Shown in pieces: positions 1 through 12,720 of a stretch of DNA of 64,000 bases. Source of the stretch: Maylandia zebra (lineage: Eukaryota; Chordata; Actinopteri; Cichliformes; Cichlidae); assembly GCF_041146795.1 (NCBI RefSeq), contig NC_135177.1, forward strand, positions 26,106,060-26,170,059, read 5' to 3'. Made by a program: the position numbers and the translations under genes. Numbering within the stretch: position 1 is the stretch's first letter; each line of letters begins with the position of its first letter. The notes beneath the pieces were generated by a model. The model was not told the DNA's origin. It searched no databases and saw nothing but the letters and a program-made list of their open reading frames with translations.

Positions 1-175
1 TTACATACACCCCACTTTTCAGTTATTTATTTGTAGAAAATTTTTGGAATCATGTATGATTTTCGTTCCACTTCTCACGTGTGCACCACTTTGTATTGGT
101 CTGTCACGTGGAATTCCATTAAAATTAATTCATGTTTGTGGCTTTAATGTGACAAAATGTGGAAAAAGTGGTTGC
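1..175. mobile_element. End fragment of a Tc1/mariner-like DNA transposon
   Basis: The stretch resembles the non-coding end of a widespread fish Tc1-like family, with the characteristic run of short words such as CACTTTGTATTGGTCT and AATGTGACAAAATGTGG. No transposase reading frame is present in the window, and the other end would lie to the left. Family assignment rests on remembered repeat sequence only. Confidence 0.4.
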
Positions 176-640
176 AGAAGGTGAGATGGCTTCAAACAAA
201 TGATGAATGCACAGAGATGTGGTGCAGAATATCCCATGAAAAACAGGTCCTTTTATATTATATAAAAGGCCCTGTTTTTGTCCGCTAGAGTGGAATCTAC
301 CGGCACCACTTTTCCGAGAATACACGCTTCTTTTGCGGTTCGGACTCTGTCTGATATTTCTTTGGAGGTGGAGGAACACCAAAGTAATTGCTTAGAGGAG
401 CTTGCTTCGTCGACATCTTTAAGAGTTCTAAACAAATGTCTGTCCTCCTCCAGAAAATCTTATGCACGCAAACGTGCGTTGCACCTTCTTATCTGGTGCG
501 CGTCTTTGATATTGACAGTGTATGCGCACCTGCGGACTTATGTGCACCCCTGTATATATCACAAATTAAACTAAAGGAACAAAAAGTCTAATTGAAAAAT
601 CAGCATAGTCATTTTTAGAATATTTATGCTAATTGCAGCT
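176..640. other. Unassigned stretch with an 18-bp-arm palindrome
   Basis: No gene recognised. A near-perfect palindrome sits at 241-277 (two 18-bp arms, one mismatch, one central base). Two overlapping plus-strand open frames (278-574 and 388-591) run through the next 300 bases, but neither resembles a known protein and no splice context supports them. Confidence 0.3.
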
Positions 641-708
641 AAGTAGGAAATTTTATTTTTAAAAACAACAACAACAACAACAACAACAAAGAGCAGAAAA
701 AAACATAC

Positions 709-2117
709 CCATTTAACTGTTTGACAGAAATGTAATAGTCCTCAGAGTCCCTTGGTTTGAAGTCAATGCATGATTTCAATCTGAACTGGTCAAAGGCTCT
801 CAGAATGATTCCTTTAGAATTAATGTCTACCGTTGTTGTGTTATAGAGATTAAAAAAAGAAAGAAGATATTTTAGACAACCAATAAAGGTCCTTAGCCTT
901 GCCCATGCATTTTGCTCTAAGGCGCTAAAGCATACAGTTATAAACATTTTTTCCGGTTTTAGCAAAGGCGCGGGTGGTTACTTTGCATAACTGGATGGTA
1001 CAAAACTATTCCATTAAATTAGCTCTGTGCACTCGCACATGCTGCTGTTTTCTTTTTCATTATGTGGCTTCTATGTGTCAAAAGAGTCCAGCTGACATGG
1101 GGAAAAAAATGCATTTTCCGGTATGACATCACAAAGATGTGTTCCCATAGAAATAAAGAAATAAAGATTTATTTCAGGTGTATTTGTAAGAAAACACATA
1201 TTTACCAAGGTCATTATTTAAGAGGTAGGGGACTGGAGATGTCCACAGGATGTTTTCATTAATAATGGTACTCCTCTGCTTGCCTATAGGCTAAAGTATA
1301 AGAAACATGTATATTGTGACATAATGCAGTAAGTTACTATGCACACAGATGTTTTTAGAATAAATAGATTTTTTATCTTCATAACAAAGACTCACCTCCA
1401 AAATATCATCATGTAAAAATTCTAAAATACAATTTAAAAAATTAGAAACAAGTCACTAATATTCAAGTACAGTTGCATGAAGCTAAAAGAACAAAAATAT
1501 CCTTATAAAAAGCTTTAGTTATAAGTAGATGTTGAACTTTACCCTTGTTTATTTCAGGAATGTCCTTCACTTCACCAACATCTACAAAAACAGATGAGGC
1601 ACTTTTGTATACTGTTTTTTTTAATATTTAAAAAAAAATGAATTTCATCAAAAAAAAAGTGGAAAATTAAAAAAATAGAACTTACCCACTATTTCTAGTC
1701 CATTCTGTAAAAGTATCAAAGTAGTATTAAACTAAATGTTCCATCATTTAACATACTTTATGTAGTACTATGAATAAATGTTTTTTATTTTTTATTTTAT
1801 TTTATTTTTTTACATTTTAAGCTTTGATAGAAAACACACTCCATACTTGTTGGTCAACATGCAAAATTAAAACTTTTCTTTTTGAAAAAACAAAATCATT
1901 GTCAGTAGCTGATATTTAATATTCAATATTATTGTCAAACATCTTCATCACAAAACAAACCAGACAAATAATTTAAAAAATCTCTAAGTTCTCTTTGCAT
2001 ATTGATATTCACAATTTCTGAAATATCACTATGCAACTAATCACTTACTGGGTTTAAGGAGAATGCTTCAGAAATTGCCATGATCACAAAAATAAAAACA
2101 CATTCTTTCATCCTCAT
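709..2117 (-). CDS. mep1a: Meprin A subunit-like astacin metalloprotease, first six coding exons (3' part off the window)
   Basis: Secreted or membrane zinc endopeptidase of the astacin family; only the signal peptide, propeptide and start of the protease domain are here. Minus-strand exons assembled by eye: 2117-2049, 1704-1686, 1581-1543, 1421-1396, 1275-1206 and 826-709, all with GT/AG borders and matching phases (about 113 codons). The start MRMKECVFIFVIMAISEAFS looks like a signal peptide. The propeptide reads DVGEVKDIPEINK then a DDIL block that aligns with the meprin aspartate-switch segment. WTSPVPYLLNNDLD begins the mature domain, followed by SKGIILRAFDQFRLKSCIDF, close to human meprin alpha. 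The HExxH zinc site would be in the next exon, left of position 1. The last exon ends mid-codon (GG, donor gtatg). Meprin alpha versus beta is not certain, but the FRLKSC block favours alpha. Confidence is high for astacin, moderate for the subunit. Confidence 0.82.
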
Positions 2118-2330
2118 GGTGCGTCTTTGATGAAACCTAAATCAGAGATTCTACCAAGAATGAGGAAAAACAATCACAAAATAAAAAATATATAAATATT
2201 AAAGATTTATATATATCAAACTTTATGTTTGTTCTTATAGAAATATGAAACTTGTCTTTACCTTGTCCCACGCTTGTCTCTTCCTCATCTGCATGAGAAG
2301 TTGTACCTGTGACAGGAGTGTTAGAACCAG

Positions 2331-2337
2331 TTTTATA
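2331..2337 (-). promoter_or_regulatory. Candidate TATA box of the meprin-like gene
   Basis: TATAAAA on the minus strand, about 215 bases before the start codon. A 5' UTR intron is likely: a donor at ACAAG/GTAAAG near 2260 and an acceptor GATTTAG/GTTTC with the exon restarting at 2136 would fit. Placement is inference. Confidence 0.45.
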
Positions 2338-2340
2338 CAA

Positions 2341-3421
2341 CTAAAGCTACGTGCTTGACACATTAGGGAGTCATGCATATTCTATCTAGATTTGTTCCTG
2401 CTTTAGCCCACGTCATCATTTCCTGTTATCTGATGTCTGTGACATTAAAAAATCCCGAGTGTTTGCATTACTTAAAGACATTCCACTTCACACCTAATTT
2501 TTACCAGGAAAACATGAACAACAGTTGATAACAATAATAAACCGAACATTTGACTATGAACTTTTGTCTTTTACTCTTAGTGGAGAACTTTTTTTTTTCT
2601 GTGTGTAATCGATAGATGACCTAAGGTACTATATTATCTTTCCTCTGTCTCTGATGTGAAACAAATATTTTGTTGTGGGAGTTGGCTGTGGATATGGATC
2701 TCAGTCATCTATTTCATCAAATCTTCTGTTTTCTTTTATTTGTAAAAATGTTTGAAAAGAGGACTGATCAATGAAATCTCTCACCTTTGACTGTTTTCAG
2801 TTGTATAACAAGGCTTTGTCTGTCAGGCTTGGATGCTGCGATATTGTTCCATAATGGCCAACTCATTTCCCTGATGATGATACTTGAGTACAAAGTCTAC
2901 AAAGATCTTTTCAGCTCCAGTTTTTGCTGACTTGTTGGGTGAAATGATCCATAGCAACTACAATGTACTTATATCCTCCATTACAAACTTCCAGATACAG
3001 ATCCAGTGATTCTCTGTTCGACTTGTTTGGAGATTTCTGTTCCAGGCAGCTAATGATCACCTAATAATCCATATCTCTTTGCAAATGTGTTATTGATCAC
3101 GCTGAGTGTCTGTTCTACTCTAAGATGACACTGTGGATTTTATGCGCTTGTGTTCTACATCCAGGGCTTCCAGAATATTACATCTCCTGGATGTCACAAT
3201 ATTCAAAAATGGAAGTTAACGAAATTAATTATCAATATAATCCACAGTTGCTTGTTGTATTTAAAAGTTAAACTTTAAAGAGTTGATTGTGATCATGACT
3301 TACTGCTATGATAAAGACTATTTAACTTAGACTCTAGGACGTTATTTCAAGGATTGCTTACTATCATAATGTCACCCTCCATTAAATCCAGGCCTGAAGG
3401 AAGATGCAGTATTACAATTGT

Positions 3422-3461
<40 letters not shown>

Positions 3462-3540
3462 ACTCTTGCTCCCAACTCTCAGTCTGATGCTTGGTCAGGA
3501 ATCCCCCCCCCCCCCCCCCCAAAAAAAAAACCAAAAACAA
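2341..3540. repeat. Gene-free stretch with a (CAA)n microsatellite and a poly-C run
   Basis: No gene recognised. (CAA)n lies at 3424-3462 and a run of about 17 C followed by about 10 A at 3504-3530. The apparent glutamine tract in one reading frame is only the translated microsatellite. The poly-C run sits at the left border of the tandem duplication that follows. Confidence 0.7.
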
Positions 3541-4456
3541 AAAACAAACAACAAAACCTGATCACTTTTTGGTTTAAAATACACAGTATGTGATGATAAA
3601 AATGTTTAAGCAGTAACAGACAAAACCAGCTCATTTTTCTGATTTGTAATCTACTTCAAGCATGGCAAATTAACAGGGTGTAAAAAGTAAACAGTAAACG
3701 TTAGAGCAATCAGCACACAAAATAACTTGTTAATTATAGTCTGACAAATATGAATAATACGAGAAGTTTCCTTGTATATTGTGATAAAAGGATAAAACCA
3801 TTTGCCACACACTGAGTAAGGACATGTTCAGCCTGGACAGTTGTTCTGTGAGGAAGCATTCAGAAATCGGCTGCTTTATCACATTTATAAAATTGAAATG
3901 TGTCTAAAAGACAATCAAACACAAATTTTTTACTGCCAGATTCTGACTAATCTATTACTGGCAAGAATCTAAACCACAACCGGCTGTTGGCAAAAACAGA
4001 AAAACAGAAAAATTCAAGCAGTATTCTAACACTTTTCAGATTCAACAAATAACACGGCTAATAACAAGGCTTTTTTTTCTTCGAGAAGTTGTAAAAAAGA
4101 TACAAGTCTGTGCCTATAAATGCCCTGCTGACTAATGTACTGTGACACAATCTCTGTGCAGAAATGCAATGATAAACCAGAAATATTGGAAACTACAACG
4201 TAAAGGGTGCTTTTCTATTCTGTATGCATCAAGGCTTTTGCTTTGTTAAATTATTGAGGACCCAAATGTGGTTCTAAACATTTGGAATCAGGACTCAAAC
4301 ATGTACTTAGAAGTAAAGTATACATAGCTCATAAAAAATGAACTTATATGTGACTGTGAATTTTCCCAAATACAAATAAAAATCCTTTGATTGTTTTTAA
4401 TCAGATCTTTTGTTCAGTCTTCACAAGTGTTTCCTGCTGGATTAAGAAGACTAACA

Positions 4457-6060
<1,604 letters not shown>

Positions 6061-6236
6061 ATGTCTAAAGTGTGAAACTTGCAGCTTTACTAACTGTGTG
6101 TAAAATTATACATCAAGTGAAAGTATACACTTGTGCAGACTACCAAAAATAAGAAATAAAATGAAAACCCACACACGGCCGTAAGGGGTGAACTGCACAT
6201 AAAAATAAAATCCAAAATCTTAAATACAATAATAAT

Positions 6237-6294
<58 letters not shown>

Positions 6295-6423
6295 AGAACC
6301 TGCATACAAAGGCAAAACCTTGTTTATATTAACATTTATTTTCAGTCATATTTCACTTGTGAACCACTTCATTTGATGTTTTTACATTTCTAAACTTTAT
6401 CACACCACCCTTTCGACAGTTAA
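6061..6423. repeat. Unit-1-specific spacer with TG/TA repeat
   Basis: No gene seen. (TG)n(TA)n runs at about 6238-6287. This spacer is absent from duplication unit 2. Confidence 0.6.
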
Positions 6424-7530
6424 CACTAATGCACTCAGAATTCACAGTAGCAGCTGCCATGACACCGTATAATAACAAAAACCAATGATGCGTGTGACAG
6501 TGGTCTGTTCACCTTTCTGACACCTAAAGGAAATAATTTTATCTTGTTTTGAAACCAAGCTGTTCCACATTCTTTGAAGCAACATCCTCATTTTCACTTG
6601 TTTTGTTTTTTGCTTTTTTTGTTGTTTTTCTTCCCCTTTAGTTAAGGCATTGTATGTCTGTCTGCTTTAGAGCCATATGGTTTAGACTAGCTCAGACGTG
6701 AGGAAGGTCTCACTCAGATTTAGTAAAAATAAACAGTAAAAGTAAAATAAGGATCTATAAATATTCATCATGTTAACAGAGTTTAACATAGGTGCAAGTG
6801 CCCCCCATCCCCCCAAACAACAAAACCTGATCACTTTTTGGTTTAAAATACACAGTATCTGATGATAAAAATGTTTAGGCAGTAACAGACAAAACCAGCT
6901 CATTTTTCTGATTTGTAATCTACTTCAAGCATGGCCAATTAACAGGGTGTAAAAAGTAAACAGTAAAAGTTTACTGGGTAATCAGCATACAAAATAACTT
7001 GTTAATTATAGTCAAAGATAATACAAGAAGTTTCCTTCAAAAAACAACATAGCAATACAAACTAGGTATAAAGAGCATAAGGAGAATGTTTATTATGATA
7101 AAAGGATAAAACCATTTGCCACACACTGAGTAAGGACATGTTCAGCCTGGACAGTTGTTCTGTGAGGAAGCATTCAGAAATCGGCTGCTTTATCACAGTT
7201 CTGCTTTGTAAAATTGAAATGTGTCTAAAAGACAATCAAACACATTTTTTTACTTCCAGATTCTGACTAATCTATTACTGGCAAGAATCTAAACCACAAC
7301 CGGCTGTTGGCAAAAACAGAAATATTCAAGCATTCTAACACTTTTCAGATTCAACAAATAACACGGGTTAATAACAGGGTTTTTTTTTTCAAGAAGTTGT
7401 AAAACAGATACAGGTCTGTGCCTACAAATGCCCTGCTGACTAATGTACTGTGACATGTTCTCTGTGCAGAAATGCAATGATAAACCAGAAATACTGGAAA
7501 CCTCAACCTAAGGGGTATTTTTTTATTCTG

Positions 7531-8471
7531 CACTGAAAAAAAGGCCATGTTGGATTTATTTGATTCAATAGTGCACATTGGTTGCACACAAATGTTTTGC
7601 TTTGGCAGAAACTTAGACAAATGAGTTAATTCAACACAACTTATTCCTATTCAATAAACCTGTACATTTTGTGTTCAGAAAATGCGATTGAAACATGTTT
7701 AGATGAATTAAGTTGAGCTCTTGGAATATTTTAATCCTTCACAATTTTGTCATTTTATTTCAACACTATTCAATAACTTTTACCCCGGTACTACATGGTC
7801 ACTTAAATACTACATGTTGTCTTCACATTACATAATGTTCAACAAAGTCTAGAGTCTGGTTACCATAAAAAGTGAATGGATCTGCAACAACTACAATCCT
7901 CCTATCTTTACCCTGGTTTCCAGGGCATAACCCTGAAGTGATAGGTCACCAGGGTACAGCCTGGCCAGCTCACCAGTCTATCAAGGGAGACAAACAACCA
8001 TTCACACCAAATTGTGGATTTCAACCCAGGACCTTCTTACTGTAAGGAAACAGCACTAACCACCATGCCACCAATATAGGATCACCAAGGAAAGCTATTA
8101 TTTCAAGGTGTGATGCAGAATTTTCTTTACATTTTCAACCTTGACAGGTTAAACCACAATAAAAAGCAATAGCATACACGTGGTGTGTGTGTAGTTGTCT
8201 GCCTCTTATAACTTCAGTGTTTTGCTGTAGTTTGAAATCTCATGTGATCTTGTTAATTTCATGAGTTCAGCAACTAACCACTCTTACTAGATTGTGTCAG
8301 ATCATCTCAACAAGAACAAATTAAGTTGTTAATTTTCATATAGATCCTACTTGATTTAATTATGTTCTACAATATAGAGTTACACTTAACTTTAATGCAT
8401 GAGGCACTTGTATGAAATACACGCAAGATGCTTACATAAATCCAAGAGCTGGCCAATCCCTTTTTTTCAGT
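7531..8471. mobile_element. Non-autonomous DNA transposon with CACTG termini (possibly EnSpm/CACTA-like)
   Basis: Compared with the empty site at about 4223 in unit 1, 941 bases are inserted. The ends are an imperfect inverted repeat: CACTGAAAAAAAGGCCA on the left and, on the right, the complement of TGGCCAATCCCTTTTTTTCA. The target trinucleotide CTG is found on both sides. CACTG ends with a 3-bp target duplication suit EnSpm/CACTA elements, but no transposase is present. An older SINE tail fragment lies inside at about 7905-8080. Borders are firm; superfamily is inference. Confidence 0.7.
7905..8080 (-). mobile_element. Degraded tRNA-headed SINE fragment inside the CACTG element
   Basis: Words such as GGACCTTCTTACTGTAAGG and AACAGCACTAACCACCATGC match the head region (reverse orientation) of the SINE family also present at 34955-35345 and 51758-52138, with much of the body deleted. 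Confidence 0.6.
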
Positions 8472-8719
8472 CTGTATGCCTCAAGCCTTTTGCTTTGTTA
8501 AATTATCGAGGACCCAAATGTGGTTCTAAACATTTGGAATCAGGACTCAAACATGTGCTTAGAAGTAAAGTATACATAGCTCATAAAAAATGAACTTATA
8601 TGTGACTGTGAATTTTCCCAAATACAAATAAAAATCCTTTGATTGTTTTTAATCAGATCTTTTGTTTAGTCTTTACAAGTGTTTCCTGCTGGATTAAGAA
8701 GACTAACATAATGGTATAG

Positions 8720-8830
8720 CTTGAAGACGTTTCACCTCTCATCCGAGAAGCTTCTTCAGTTCTAAGGTCAAATACCATTTGACCTTAGAACTGAAGAAGC
8801 TTCTCGGATGAGAGGTGAAACATCTTCAAG
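8720..8830. repeat. Near-perfect foldback (hairpin) repeat
   Basis: Two 53-bp arms (8720-8772 and 8778-8830) are inverted complements with a single mismatch, separated by a 5-base loop (TACCA). The surrounding 8711-8908 stretch resembles a common teleost dispersed repeat that contains the words GAGAAGCTTCTTCAGTTCT and GATGACCTGGATGACTGAG. It is present only in duplication unit 2. Confidence 0.85.
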
Positions 8831-9141
8831 TAACTTAAAGAAGTCCAGACGCTTTTCTTTGCAAGCTTCTTTGACTACGATGACCTGGATGACTGAGAAC
8901 CTTCACAGACATAATGCACTCAGAATTCACAGTAGCAGCTGCCATGACACCGTATAATAACAAAAACCAATGATGCGTGTGACAGTGGTCTGTTCACCTT
9001 TCTGACACCTAAAGGAAATAATTTTATCTTGCTTTGAAACCAAGCTGTTCCACATTCTTTGAAGCAACATCCTCATTTTCACTTGTTTTGTTTTTTGCTT
9101 TTTTTGTTGTTTTTCTTCCCTTTTAGTTAAGGCATTGTATG

Positions 9142-9304
9142 GTAAATGGCCTGCATTTGTATAGTGCTTTTCTAGTCCCTAAGGACCCCAAAGCGCTTCA
9201 CACTACATTCAGTCATTCACCCATTCACACACACATTCACACACTGGCGATGGCAGCTACATTGTAGGCACAGCTGCCCTGGGGCGCACTGACAGAGGCG
9301 AGGC
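9142..9304. mobile_element. 163-bp dispersed repeat insertion with 6-bp target duplication
   Basis: Unit 1 gives the empty site (GGCATTGTATGTCTGTCTG). In unit 2 the insert is flanked by TGTATG at 9136-9141 and 9305-9310. The insert begins GTAAATGGCCTGCATTTGT and contains AAGCGCTTCACACTACATT, a common teleost interspersed repeat whose class I cannot assign. Confidence 0.75.
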
Positions 9305-9380
9305 TGTATGTCTGTCTGCTTTAGAGCCACATGATTTAGACTATCCCCAATGTTAATAGAGTTTAACATAGGTGCAAGTG

Positions 9381-10415
9381 CCTATGCTTGACCCCACTCC
9401 CCGAAAACAAACAGAATACAAGGACAGACCACTGGCTGTAAAAATGTGAAAGGAATGAGAGATGTGCATCAGAGATAAATAAAGGCTCATGTCCATATGT
9501 GGGTTCCTGGAAAGGGGGATAATGGTAAGTGTTAATGCTGGTAATTTGCACAAACATCTCTGATGTGGTGGATGATTGTCATTACCCAGAAAAACACTGT
9601 TGAAACACCCAGATAAAATTATTTCCCTTTGTTAGAGCAAAGATAGGCATTGTTCTAGAACAGAAAGAACCCATCTGCAAACATACAAAGAGGCGACCGA
9701 CTTTATTGTTTAACACAGAATAGATCTAATAGGCAAGGCCTTATTCTGGCTTTTGGTATAATTTTGAATAATAGAAATTAGAGGTAATGTTGATATGGTG
9801 AACTACCATCATTGCAAGCATTGAAATAAGTTTTGTTTTTATTTGCTGCCATTTTATTTTGTCCGCACACATTCAGTTCCAATAAACTCTGCCTATTTCT
9901 GTGCATTCAAAATGATGTTCAAAAGAAATTATTATTATCCACTGACAAAATGTTTTACTTTTTACTTTTTAATTAACATTACAGCTTTATTCTTTGTAAA
10001 TTTGATAAATTTAACTGGTTGTACTTGTTATCATCTAACTTAGTACAGCAACATGTGTGTGCATCTTAACCTGACCTAACTGCAGTCCAGAAATTTGAAC
10101 CACTAAAAACATTATTTTATTTACATTTTACAATAACAACAAATTTGTATAACATTTAGTAAATAATGGTTTATTTGCTAAATAAAATTATTAAAGGGAT
10201 AAAATAAGCTTTTATTAATAATTATTAATGATCCAATAAAATAATGCTTCATATCAACATCATGTGCACTTATGGTGATGCAGCTTAACCTAGTTTTGTA
10301 CTGAGAATTCTCAGTAGGAGCTGTCATGACATGCAACAATGACAAAAGGCATGGCAAGACAATGACGTGCTTGACTCGGGCCTATTTTCCACTCTGAAGA
10401 ATAAGGAAAAGATTT
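9381..10415. other. Gene-free, AT-rich stretch
   Basis: No gene or clear repeat recognised. About 10285-10350 resembles the 6424-6490/8911-8980 segment of the tandem duplication (for example GAATTC.CAGTAG.AGCTG.CATGACA) at much lower identity, so it may be an older third copy. Confidence 0.5.
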
Positions 10416-11460
10416 TTTTTGCAGTCAAACTACCAGCATTTACGCATTCTTTTGTTCAGCACAGTCCCCAAGAGTATTACCAGCAAAGCACCCCCACAAA
10501 TCATCACACCTCCTCCTCGATGCTTCACTGTGGGAACCATACATGTAGACCATCCATTCACCTTTTCTGCATCCCACAAAGACATGGTGGATGGAACTAA
10601 AGATCTCAAATTTGGACTGATCAGACCAAAGTGCACATTTCCACTGGTCTAATGTCCATTTCTTGAGTGTTTTGGTTCAAATAAATATCTTCTGCTTGTT
10701 GCTTTTCCTTAGTAGTGGTTTCCTAGCAGCTGACCATAAAGGCCTGATTCACACAGTCTCCTCTGATCAGTTGATATAGAGATGTGTCTGCTACTAGAAC
10801 TCTGTGTGGCATTTATCTGGGCACTGCTAACTTGTGATATCTGACGCTGGTGACTCTGATGAATTTATCCTCAGCAGCAGAGGTGATTCCTGGTGTTCCT
10901 TTCCTCGGGTGGTCCTCATTGTGAGCCAGTTTCGTCATAGTGCTGAATGAATCTTAGGACTGCACTTGGGGACACATTCAAAGTTTTAGCAATTTTCTGG
11001 ACTGACTGACCTTCAGTTCTTAAAGTAATGATGGACTGTTGTTTCTTGTTACTTAGCTGATTGGTTCTTACCATAATATGAATTCTAACAGTTGTCAAAT
11101 AGGGCTGTCAGCTGTGTACCAACCTGACTTCTGCAAAACACAATTGATGGTCCCAAACCCATTAAGAAGACAAGAAATTCCACAAATGAACCCTGACAAG
11201 GCTGAGCTGTAAAGTTGAAACCATTTCAGGTGACTACATCATAAAGCTCATTGAGAGAAAGCCAAGGGTTTGCAGCAATGCCAAAAAAGCAAATGGCATC
11301 TACTTTGAGGAATCTAAAATATAAAACATATTTATATTTATTTATCAATTTTTTCTTTGGTACAATTCATATAATTGATGTCATCAGTATGTATCTACAG
11401 TGTAGAAAGCAGTGGAAATAAAGAAAAAACATTATATGAGAACGTGTGTCCAAACCTTAC
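10416..11460 (-). mobile_element. Decayed Tc1-like transposon
   Basis: The transposase N-terminal helix-turn-helix survives at 11098-10916 (MVRTNQLSNKKQQSIITLRT and AKTLNVSPSAVLRFIQHYDE). Pieces of the catalytic domain follow in other frames down to about 10430 (TVKHRGGGVMICGGA). The coding C-terminus and the left inverted repeat are missing. At 11105-11460 the non-coding flank is recognisable as a Tc1 end, finishing in AACGTGTGTCCAAACCTTA. Several frame breaks and the missing end make it immobile. Confidence 0.8.
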
Positions 11461-11844
11461 CACTCGATGGCAGTGTAACCTTGTTTTAGGACAGAAAACC
11501 TTCATGTTTACAGTGTCACGTGGGGCATTGTAGTTGCTTGGAAAAGCTGTTGTTGTTGTTTTTTTCTTTTAGAATTCACAAATTAACATGACCTAAAAAA
11601 GTAATATGTAACAATGTAACAAAAGTATTAGACTTCAAAGTTTTTTAAGGAAAATGACCAAGTATGAGGTACATCTGTATGTATTTGAGTATTATATCTG
11701 TAGGCTAAGCATTTAAGCCTGTAGGAGTAATTTTAACAAATAGAATGACAGTCATGTAGAAAAGTTGTACTATTGATATTCATACATATTCTGATTTTAA
11801 TAGCAGAAAATGAATTATGAACAAACCATGAACAAATAAGATTT

Positions 11845-12720
11845 ATTACCATACCATAACAGCTTTATTTATAAAGCACTTTAACATAAAACCAGGGTTC
11901 ACAAACTGCTGTACATATACAAATAGCATAAACACAATAAAAGAAAAATAAGATAAAATACAATAAATAACTAAATGAATAAAATGAAATAAAACATGTT
12001 AAAACAAATTGAGCCACCCCCTTAAAAGATAGCCAAAGGCTTCAGCTAATTAATATGTTTTAAGAAGATTTTTAAAGTCAGAAAGATAAGTTTTCACAAA
12101 TTACCTGAGGGGAGTCAACACCAACAGTCTGTACAGCATGAAGGACCATGTCAATAGTTTTAAATAAGGCTTGAGGCTTACAGGAATTAGCCTGCATAAT
12201 AGCAGCAAAATGTTTTCTCTTAACAGTTTTCTGATATGAATTCCAGTAATACTGTAATATTTGGTATGAAAGCTGAAGTTTATCCTTCTTCCATTTACGT
12301 TCAGCTCTCCTACACTTTCTTCTGACAGCACGGGTGGCTTCATTCAGACCTGAACCCTTCAGCTTAAAGGGGGCCACCGACTGAGTAAAACCATGAGCTG
12401 AGCTCTTCTGGATCATTACATATAGAATCAGGAAGGCTGCTGTTCTGATGAAAAACAACAGAGAACTGACCAGCAGTGGATGGGTTAAAAATACCACCGC
12501 TCTGAGCAACAGCAGGAGGATTAACTTGAGTACAAGGAAGGGAAACCTCAAACAAGACAGGCTTATGGTCCAGCTCTAAGTTAAAGACCGGTAAACCGCG
12601 AGTTAAAACAAAATCCCATATTTTTGTGTAGGCACAGACACAGGTTTTGCGAGTGTACACTAAAAGAGAGTAAACTCTAGCACACAAAAAATAGCCTAAA
12701 TAGCACAAACAAACACAACA
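11845..12720 (-). mobile_element. Decayed L2/CR1-like LINE fragment
   Basis: Minus-strand translation gives the end of an APE-type endonuclease (ILTRGL-like VLTRGLPVFNLE, then LDHKPVLFEVSLPC) at about 12660-12540, then in a shifted frame the linker before the reverse transcriptase (LNEATRAVRRKCRRAERKWK and FAAIMQANSCKPQALFKTID) at 12345-12090. The RT itself is deleted. The lower part, 11845-11990, looks like a LINE 3' end (a TTTATAAATAAAGCTGTTAT-type tail on the minus strand) with TACCA repeats at the edge. Confidence 0.72.

Larger units (their letters stand above)
6812..9380 (+). repeat. Tandem segmental duplication, unit 2
   Basis: Second copy of the 3.5-6.8 kb unit. It carries three insertions missing from unit 1: a CACTG-ended element (7531-8471), a foldback repeat (about 8711-8908) and a 163-bp repeat (9142-9304). 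The uninterrupted unit 1 sequence provides empty sites for these insertions, which gives their borders directly. Confidence 0.85.

Noticed and set aside
278-591. Two overlapping open frames near the left end
   Set aside because: No similarity to known proteins; overlapping frames of similar length suggest composition, not coding.
3354-3593. Frame with a polyglutamine and polyproline tract
   Set aside because: Produced by (CAA)n and poly-C runs; no protein similarity or splice context.
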